DNA of 64,000 nt, taken from positions 27,074,723 to 27,138,722 of the forward strand of contig CM022947.1 of assembly GCA_012931725.1 (NCBI GenBank), written 5' to 3'. The stretch is from Litsea cubeba (taxonomy: Eukaryota > Streptophyta > Magnoliopsida > Laurales > Lauraceae). This document shows positions 56,092 through 64,000 of the stretch, piece after piece. The translations under genes were made by a program, and so were the position numbers. Each line of letters starts with the position of its first letter. Position 1 is the first letter of the stretch. The notes below the pieces were generated by a model. The model saw only the letters and a program-made list of their open reading frames with translations. It did no database searches and was not told where the DNA came from.

Positions 56092-57370
56092 TGTTAGATC
56101 TCGTGATCACTGAGAGGGGGGGGGTGAATCAGTGATCTCTTTAAACAGGTCCTTGCTAACAACACTTCAAATCAAACCACACAATTGACACCAGATTTTA
56201 CGTGGTTCACCAAAAGGCTACGTCCACGGTTCAATCCCGTCCGAACAACAATCCGGTACAGGTCTGAATCTTATTTAGTCGCACCGACGACAAAGAGCAC
56301 CAACCCTTAAATTCAGATAGCACCAACTATCTAGGAAGCACCGACTCCCTTAGGTTTCAGATAGCACCAACTATCTAGGAAGCACCGACTCCCTTAGGTT
56401 TCAGATAGCACCAACTATCTAGGAAGCTACAACTCCCTTTACAATTTGTCTGCACCCACAGACAGGATCACCAAACCCCAAAACACCAAGCACCAACTTG
56501 ATGATTACAGCAAAGAAGATAAACTGATCTACAGCCCTTTCCCCTCTACAATTCTCTCTCTCTCAATCCCTTACAAATAGAAATTTAAAGCATAAAAGAG
56601 AGACTTATCTTATGAACGAAAATACCATCTTCATGAGGCTTCAAATTCGTCCACACTTGCTGTAGAAAGTTGCTCCACAACAGCAAGACACAAGCACCTT
56701 CTTCTCCAAGCACTCTTCTCTCCAAAACTCTCTCAAACTCTTCTTTCTTTGATGCTTATTCTTGAAAACGAGATTAGGAGTGTTTATATAGGTTTTAGCA
56801 ACCCCAAAGAGTGTCCAAAATAGGCTACAATTCGTTTAGAAAGAGTCCCAAACGAATTACCAAAAATTCCTAACTTTTAGCAAAAGACTTCTAATTCTGC
56901 AATACTTGCTGTCTGTGTGTGCTCGGTCGACCTGCTGGGGACCTCGGTCGACCGGGTGAACTGGGCGCCTGACGAACTTTCAAAAAGTTGTAAGTTGTCA
57001 AATTCTGGAACCGAGCTCGGTCGACATCCTGGAAGCCTCGGTCGACCTCGTGCATGCTCGGTCGAACGCACCAGGAGCTGGATCGACCGGATGACCTCTG
57101 TGTCAAAAAATAACTGTAAGCTCTGATTTTGCACTTTCTTCATGCTCGGTCGACCTGCCAGGGAGCTCGGTCGACCGGGTACACTGCACCAGGAAAAACT
57201 GATTTTCTTCACTGTTTTCCTTTTTCATTCTTCTTGAGCTCTATCACTTCCACTCTTTCAACACATGATTGAGACATAGTGTTGACAATAATTCCAATAC
57301 AATTTGATGCTTGAGACACCAAACACACCAATGCTTCAAGATTCAACTCAATGCATCTCAAATTCCAACA
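56092..57370 (-). repeat. Copia-4 3' LTR
   Basis: Differs from the right LTR only by a G-run length (9 vs 8) and one T in a T-run as far as I can see. TATATAAA (minus) at 56783-56790. Confidence 0.95.
56239..56503 (-). other. Expanded stem-loop array, Copia-4 3' LTR
   Basis: Minus-strand array as in Copia-2 but with the AGATAG/CTATCT plus GGGAG/CTTCC hairpin pair present three times (44-bp units at 56312, 56356 and 56400). The TATCTG/CAGATA stem is TGTCTG/CAGACA here, a paired change. Confidence 0.7.
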
Positions 57371-57712
57371 ATCTCCCCCTTTGGAATTGTTGGCAACACT
57401 TGGAACTTCAACACAGACACTTGGAACATGTTGACATCATAGCAATTTTCATTCCAATCTTCCATCTCCCTCATGCTATCATATTTCCATCTTCTTAGCA
57501 TAAGACTAACTTCAACATGCATATAGTCTTTCCTTGCATAATCTTCTCAGCATAACTTGATACCAATCTCCAGATAACCTTCTCAAGATGACATGCATAT
57601 CAACCTTTCCATGCATAATCTTCTCCCCCTTTGACAATAATTCCAAAGGGACCAATCTAGGAGCAAATAAGATATTCAACGAATTCATTGCTCCCCCTTT
57701 CTGGCACATCTC
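57371..57712 (-). promoter_or_regulatory. Copia-4 polypurine tract cluster
   Basis: Minus-strand CCAAAGGGGGAGAT abuts the 3' LTR (57371-57384); further AAAGGGGGAG tracts near 57622 and 57690. No env-like ORF in this stretch. Confidence 0.7.
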
Positions 57713-59470
57713 CTAAGGTGTAGGAGAATGAGTAACTCCTAATTTCTTTCGGAGATACTCGAAGACTTCCTTTGGCAAAGGTTTTGTGAAGATATCAGCC
57801 ACTTGCTCAGTAGTAGGAACGTATTCCAACTTTACTTCACCATCTGCAACTTTATCCTTGAGAAAGTGATAGCGGATTGCAACATGCTTAGTCCTTGAAT
57901 GCTGAACTGGATTCTTGGAGATATGAATTGCACTAGTGTTTATCACAGAGGATCGGCGTAGGATCTGTTGTTGGAACTCCTAAATCAGAGAGCATTTGCC
58001 GCATCCATAACACTTGCGTACAACAAGTTGCCGCTGCAATATATTCTGCTTCCGCTGTCGAAAGTGAGACGGAGTCCTGCTTCTTGCTGTGGCCAAGCTA
58101 CCAAATCTATCACCAAGATAGAATGCACCACCACTTGTACTCTTGCGATCATCTACGCAACCAGCCCAATCGGCGTCTGAGTATGCGACAAGAGTAAAGG
58201 ATTTACCTTTAGGATACCATATTCCAAGCTCCATAGTACCTTTTAGATATCGAAAATATCCTTTTCAACTGCTGTAAGGTGCGTCTCAGTTGGTGATGCT
58301 TGAAATCGAGCCACCATACATACTGCTTGTAGAAGATCTGGTCTTGTAGCAGTCAAGTAAAGCAAGCTTCCTATCATAGAACGATAGGTGGTGTGATCAA
58401 CGGACGAAGCCTTATCATCCTTTGCTAAGTTTCGTGTCGTTGTCATTGGCGTGCTCACGGGCTTGCTGTCTTCCATGTTAAAACGCTTCAGCATTTCCTT
58501 TATTATATTTCATCTGAGATATAAAAATACCATTTTTCAGCTGCTGAACTTGTAATCCTAGGAAGAACTTTAGCTCTCCAAGCATAGACATCTCAAATTC
58601 TTTCGTCATATCTTCAGCAAAAATCCTGCACATATTCTCATCATTGCCTCCAAATATTATGTCATCAACATAAACAATAACCACCAGCTGTTTGCTTGAA
58701 TCAGATTTGACATACAGATTGCTATCAACTAGTCCTTTTCCAAAACCAATCTTGCGAAGATAAAGATCCAGCCTTGCATACCATGCCCTTGGCGCCTGTT
58801 TCAGTCCATATAGAGCCTTCTTCAGCTTGCAAACTAAGTCTGAATTTTTGCTAATTAGAAAGCCATCAGGTTGCTCAATGTAGACCTCTTCTTCAAGTAA
58901 ACCATTCAAGAAAGCTGACTTAACATCCATCTGAAATACCTTGAAGGTTTTATAGGCAGCCAATGCAAGAAACATACGAATGGCATCCAGACGAGCCACC
59001 GGTGCAAAGGTCTCTTCAAAATCTATGCCTTCAACTTGTGCATAGCCTTTACAAACCAACCTTGCCTTGTTTCGTATGACCTGACCATCTTCATTCAGCT
59101 TGTTCCGAAAGACCCATTTTGTACCAATCACATTCTTATCAGTAGGTCTAGGGACTAGTTCCCATGTGGAGTTTTTCTCAATCTGCTCCAACTCCTCATG
59201 CATAGCTTTTAACCAGCTTTCATCTAGACTAGCTTCAGCTACTGTCTTGGGCTCAATGGTGGACACAAGGGAGTAATTGCTAACTACACTTTGTCTAGTT
59301 TTTACACCGGCCTCAGGATCTCCAATGATTTGATCCTTAGGGTGTTGCTCTACCCCAAGTACTTTTCTTTCTAGGAGAAGTATCCTCTGAATCATCTTTT
59401 GCCTTTTCAGAATCAGGTTCAGCCACTTCATCATCAATCTCACTCGAGTCCTCATACACTGGACTGTCAT
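57713..59470 (-). pseudogene. Copia-4 RT and RNase H, frameshifted
   Basis: 59470-58478 encodes RT with TKWVFRNKL, FQMDVKSAFLNG and catalytic YVDD (about 58663). Single-base shifts near 59350, 58495, 58250, 58090 and 57945 split the RNase H (YSDADWAG, about 58170) and the C-terminus (FTKPLPKEVFEYLRKKLG). Sequence is otherwise close to Copia-1. Confidence 0.9.
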
Positions 59471-59476
59471 TATGAG

Positions 59477-62400
59477 TTACCTTCTTTGACTCATGGTTTT
59501 CATCAATTCTAACATCAGCACTTTCAATAATTTTTCTGGTCCTTTTGTTAAGGCATCTGTAAGCTTTACTAGAGGATGAGTAACCCAGAAAAATACCTTC
59601 ATCGGCTCTTTCTGCAAATTTGCCCGGATTTGTTCGAGCCGCTTGATGTAACACTTGCTACCGAAGACTCTGAAGTGCTTGACTGTAGCTTTTCTTCCAA
59701 ACCATAGCTCATAAGGTGTTTTATCTTCATGTGGCCTGATCAAGCAACGATTCTGAATATAAACAGCCGTATGAATCGCCTCTTTCCAATACTTATCAGC
59801 CATCTTACTTTCAACCAGCATGGTGCGTGCCATTTCTTGCACAGTGCGGTTCTTGCGCTCAACAACTCCATTCTGCTGTGGAGTTCTAGGGGCTGAGTAT
59901 TGTCTTTGGATGCCATGATGTTCACAATACTTAGTGAATTCATCAGATGTGAATTCGCCTCCACGATCAGACCTTAGCGTCTTGATCTGCTTCCCTAGCA
60001 TGTTTTCAACCTGTGCTTTAAACACTTTGAACCGATCAAGTGCTTGATGTTTATGCTTAAGAAATAATACCCATGTCATGCGAGTAAAATCATCAATGCA
60101 AAGCATAAAATACTTATCTCCATTGGTGCTTTGAGTCCGCATCGGTCCACAGAGATCAGTGTGTACCAGCTCAAGAGGTTTCTTCGTATGATGCTCCTTC
60201 GTCTTGAACATTACCCTCGTTTGCTTTCCCTTTTGACAAGAGTCACAAATGGGGTTTGAAGGCTTTTCAACTGTAGCCATACCTCTAACAGCCTTTGAAT
60301 TGCAAATCTTTGACATGTTGCCAAAGTTTAGATGCCCAAGGCGTTTGTGCCACAACCAACTCTCTTCTGACCGACTCAATAAGCATGTCTTTTCAGCTCC
60401 ATCTGACAAGGTGTAAAGATTTCCAGCTGTCCTTGACCCAGTAGCCACTGTTTTGCCGTTGCTACTCTTCTTGATAGCAAACCCATTCTTTGTAAAAACA
60501 ATTTCGTGGCCCTTATCACAGATCTGGCTCACACTCAACAGATTGTGTCTCAATCCAGACACATATAAGACCTCTTCAGATCTGATCTTGTTTGCCATCA
60601 GCTGAACAACACCTTTTCCAACAATTTTGGCACCATCATTGTTACCAAACTTTACCGAACCACCTTCATAGTGCTGTAACTTGATGAATTTTTCTTTATC
60701 ACCAGTCATATGACTCGAACAGCCACTATCAAGGACCCATGGTGCTGTCTTCTTTTGTGCATTGAAAGCGGTTTGCACAATGAGAGATTTCTTGCCTTTT
60801 TCTGCACTTTTCTTTGCCCTCCAAGTTTTGACTAACTTGGGTTTCTTTTCAACCTGAATTGGTTTAGCAGTAGGCAGCCTACAATCCCTAGCCATGTGTC
60901 CAAAATTATGACACTTGTAGCACTCAATATTGTGGCTATTTAGGATTGAGAAAGGGTTCCTTCTCACAACTGGGCTGTTTCTCACATAGAATTTACAATC
61001 TGCCCTTCTATGTCCATACCTATTGCAATGATAACAATAGCCATAAAATTTGTATCTTTTATATGGCTGGTTAGGCTTCATGTCCTTTCTCACTTGAATG
61101 GGCTCTTTTCTAGGCAGTGTGGGCTTCACAGAATTGGAAGGTGTAGTAACTTGCTTTACAAACACCGTCTCTACAGAAGGTGTAACCTTAGAAGATTCTC
61201 CATTCTCAAATCCTATTCCAAATCTGAAGTGAGGGGGTCTTTGAACTTTCAAAATTTCATTCAGCTTCAATGTACCATTGATAGCTTGAAACTCCTTGAG
61301 CTTTTGTTTCATTTGCATATTTTCAGTCCTTGCTCCAAGGATTTCATTCTCAAGTTTCATCACTTCCTCAGTTTTGGTACAGATTTGTATTTCTAGGACA
61401 TCTACCATTCTTTTATACTCTTCTAATTCAGTTTTCAAAGCAATAACTGAAATTTCAGATTCATGAAGAAGTTTCAGATTTTTCTTACTTGATCTTCGCT
61501 CCTTGCTAAGCTCCTCAAGTGCAGCAATGAGCTCTTCTTCAAGATTCACTTCAGCCTCCTCTTCGTTTTCCAGCTCTTGCTCATCGTCTTCTTCAATAGT
61601 AACCATGAAGAGTGCTTCAGTCGCCTCGACTGATTCATCATCGTCCGAAGATTCAGACGTGCTGTCATTATGCTGACTGATGAAGCTCTTTGCTTTGCCC
61701 TTCTTTCTGAAATTCTTCTTCCATTTACTCTTATCAACATAGGAGTCATTATCATTGTCTTCTTTCAGCGGGCACTTCGCAGCAAAGTGGCCAACACCGC
61801 CACAATTGAAGCATTTAAAGGGTAGCTTCCCTTTATACTTGCCATTGCTTCCTTTCTTCAGCCTTCTAATAAATTGAGCCTCAAGCTCATCATCATCAGA
61901 ATCATGACCAGCAATCTCTTTTGCCTTTTTCTGAACTTTGAAGGCCGCTTCTCTATCCGATGAAGACGTCTTACCTATGCGCATCTCATAGGCAGTGAGA
62001 GAACCATGCAGCTCATCCATTGAAAACTCGTTCAGATCTTTGGCTTCTTCTATGGCTGAGACTTTAGAATCAAACCGGGGAAGGAGAGATCTTAGAACCT
62101 TTTTGACGATGACTGGTTCTTTAATCTCCTCTCCTAGTCCACGAATGTCATTCGTGACTTCATTCACCCGTTGCATGTAAGAATCAACATTCTCGCTATC
62201 CTCCATGCGAAGAGACTCAAATTGGGAGCGATGAGTTTGCAATTTCGCTTCTTTGATCTTCTCATCTCCTTCATGGATGCTTTTCAGCTTATCCCAGATT
62301 TCCTTGGCTGTCTTGCATGCTATAACTTTGATCAGCTCGCTGTCAACAAGGCCGCTAAAGAGTGCATTCTGCGCCTTAGAGTCGTTGTCTGCTAACTTCT

Positions 62401-62566
62401 TCGTTGCAGCATCAGTGGGTACAATGGCAGAATTGTAACCGACTCTGACAGTCTCCCAGACGTCATAGCCAAGAGATTTGATGAAGGCCTGCATTCTAAT
62501 CTTCCAAAAGGTGTAATTAGAACCATCAAACAACGGTGCTTTCATATTCGCTGTGCTGGTTGCCAT
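59477..62566 (-). pseudogene. Copia-4 gag, protease and integrase (long open N-terminal part of a broken polyprotein)
   Basis: Open from ATG 62566 for about 1,030 codons: Gag (FDGSNYTFWKIRMQAF), CCHC (CFNCGGVGHFAAKC), acidic coiled coil, knuckles CYHCNRYGHRRADC and CYKCHNFGHMARDC, protease VLDSGCSSHMTG, and integrase with HTDLCGP, SDRGGEF and NGVVERKNR. A missing T in a T-run near 59630 shifts the frame after KRLEQ and adds a false tail to 59477. Confidence 0.9.
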
Positions 62567-62620
62567 GTGATTTGACAAAGATCACCCTTAGCGTGTTAAG
62601 CTTATCAAGGGAAACCTTAC

Positions 62621-62632
62621 GCTCTGATACCA
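62621..62632 (-). promoter_or_regulatory. Copia-4 primer binding site (tRNA-iMet)
   Basis: Minus-strand TGGTATCAGAGC two bases from the 5' LTR end at 62635. Confidence 0.9.
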
Positions 62633-62634
62633 AT

Positions 62635-63913
62635 TGTTAGATCTCGTGATCACTGAGAGGGGGGGGTGAATCAGTGATCTCTTTTAAACAGGTCCTTGCT
62701 AACAACACTTCAAATCAAACCACACAATTGACACCAGATTTTACGTGGTTCACCAAAAGGCTACGTCCACGGTTCAATCCCGTCCGAACAACAATCCGGT
62801 ACAGGTCTGAATCTTATTTAGTCGCACCGACGACAAAGAGCACCAACCCTTAAATTCAGATAGCACCAACTATCTAGGAAGCACCGACTCCCTTAGGTTT
62901 CAGATAGCACCAACTATCTAGGAAGCACCGACTCCCTTAGGTTTCAGATAGCACCAACTATCTAGGAAGCTACAACTCCCTTTACAATTTGTCTGCACCC
63001 ACAGACAGGATCACCAAACCCCAAAACACCAAGCACCAACTTGATGATTACAGCAAAGAAGATAAACTGATCTACAGCCCTTTCCCCTCTACAATTCTCT
63101 CTCTCTCAATCCCTTACAAATAGAAATTTAAAGCATAAAAGAGAGACTTATCTTATGAACGAAAATACCATCTTCATGAGGCTTCAAATTCGTCCACACT
63201 TGCTGTAGAAAGTTGCTCCACAACAGCAAGACACAAGCACCTTCTTCTCCAAGCACTCTTCTCTCCAAAACTCTCTCAAACTCTTCTTTCTTTGATGCTT
63301 ATTCTTGAAAACGAGATTAGGAGTGTTTATATAGGTTTTAGCAACCCCAAAGAGTGTCCAAAATAGGCTACAATTCGTTTAGAAAGAGTCCCAAACGAAT
63401 TACCAAAAATTCCTAACTTTTAGCAAAAGACTTCTAATTCTGCAATACTTGCTGTCTGTGTGTGCTCGGTCGACCTGCTGGGGACCTCGGTCGACCGGGT
63501 GAACTGGGCGCCTGACGAACTTTCAAAAAGTTGTAAGTTGTCAAATTCTGGAACCGAGCTCGGTCGACATCCTGGAAGCCTCGGTCGACCTCGTGCATGC
63601 TCGGTCGAACGCACCAGGAGCTGGATCGACCGGATGACCTCTGTGTCAAAAAATAACTGTAAGCTCTGATTTTGCACTTTCTTCATGCTCGGTCGACCTG
63701 CCAGGGAGCTCGGTCGACCGGGTACACTGCACCAGGAAAAACTGATTTTCTTCACTGTTTTCCTTTTTCATTCTTCTTGAGCTCTATCACTTCCACTCTT
63801 TCAACACATGATTGAGACATAGTGTTGACAATAATTCCAATACAATTTGATGCTTGAGACACCAAACACACCAATGCTTCAAGATTCAACTCAATGCATC
63901 TCAAATTCCAACA
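62635..63913 (-). repeat. Copia-4 5' LTR
   Basis: 1,279 bp; TATATAAA (minus) at 63326-63333; stem-loop array at 62782-63046; CGGTCGACC-type palindromes near 63467, 63487, 63695 and 63711. Confidence 0.95.
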
Positions 63914-64000
63914 ATCATGTCAAAGATTAGCAATTCAAAGGCTGTAAGAGGCATGTCTAAAGTTGAAAAGCCTTCCAATCCCATTTGCGACTCTTGCCAA
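63914..64000 (+). pseudogene. Copia-3 coding, continuation after Copia-4
   Basis: Picks up Copia-3 at ATGTCAAAGATT, directly continuing the pre-integrase sequence interrupted at 56091, and runs to the zinc-region CDSCQ at the window end. One base change (TTTGC to TTAGC near 63929) creates a stop. Confidence 0.9.

Larger units (their letters stand above)
56092..63913 (-). mobile_element. Copia-4: young Copia element of a sister subfamily
   Basis: 7,822 bp from TGTTAG to CCAACA, with two 1,279-bp LTRs. Flanks ATAAC (56087-56091) and AT-C (63914-63916) fit a target duplication that lost AA on the right. Sister to Copia-1: proteins are clearly alike but LTR sequence, length and first bases differ. 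PBS and polypurine tract present. Confidence 0.95.
52651..64000 (+). mobile_element. Copia-3: Sirevirus-like Copia element, split by Copia-4 and running off the window
   Basis: Starts TGTTGG at 52651 after AATGA (52646-52650). 5' LTR, PBS and gag to the pre-integrase region (56091) are followed by Copia-4; coding resumes at 63914-64000. The 3' LTR lies outside, so age cannot be estimated. Confidence 0.9.

Noticed and set aside
57126..57212. Minus-strand 111-codon ORF present identically in both Copia-4 LTRs (56877-57212, 63420-63755)
   Set aside because: It lies in U3, is made of the palindrome repeats, and its counterpart in Copia-1/2 differs in frame and content; identity only reflects LTR duplication.

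Overview
The window is plant nuclear DNA made entirely of nested LTR retrotransposons. I see no ordinary host gene, rRNA, tRNA or CRISPR array. The plant assignment rests on Ty1/Copia elements with the initiator-Met PBS TGGTATCAGAGC, a Ty3/Gypsy Tat-type element with a second (archaeal-type) RNase H, TATA-box LTR promoters, short GT-AG introns and a plant mobile domain (PMD) gene. Taxon below seed/flowering plant cannot be fixed from this sequence. Element names used here are my own working labels.

Layout. 1-3748: decayed Gypsy-0 (LTR end, PBS, gag, PR-RT-RNaseH; integrase missing). 3749-17670: LTR1, a Tat-A family LTR that cut Gypsy-0; it is itself split by a 2.6-kb solo LTR (4904-7519) and by Copia-1 (10201-17597, minus strand, TSD TACAA), which carries one unbroken gag-pol frame. 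17671-46975: Tat-A, a ~29-kb Tat-lineage Gypsy element with a ~5.5-kb 5' LTR swollen by about 13 copies of a ~150-bp repeat, a stop-riddled gag-pol to 32319, and an antisense PMD gene (44.9 to 33.8 kb) with its own TATA box and introns. Copia-2 (37555-44001, plus, TSD AGTCG) sits inside that gene and has lost its reverse transcriptase. 46976-50065: part of a second Tat-like element (Tat-B, minus strand) that again carries a TATA-driven gene running away from its 3' LTR, with a different domain. 50066-52650: truncated, reversed Tat-A family LTR (LTR3). 52651-64000: Copia-3 (plus), running off the window and split by Copia-4 (56092-63913, minus).

How the parts work together. Copia-1 to -4 belong to one Sirevirus-like clade: gag with one CCHC knuckle, a coiled coil and two further knuckles, a cluster of AAAGGGGGAG tracts before the 3' LTR, and no env. 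Copia-1 could supply proteins in trans for the RT-less Copia-2. The most unusual signal is in their LTR leader region: about eight consecutive small stem-loops whose stems differ but whose six-base loop is nearly always TTGGTG, with a compensatory base-pair change between subfamilies. I propose it as a structured RNA element of the genomic transcript. Second in interest is the repeated architecture of a self-promoted, intron-containing antisense gene inside two different Tat elements.
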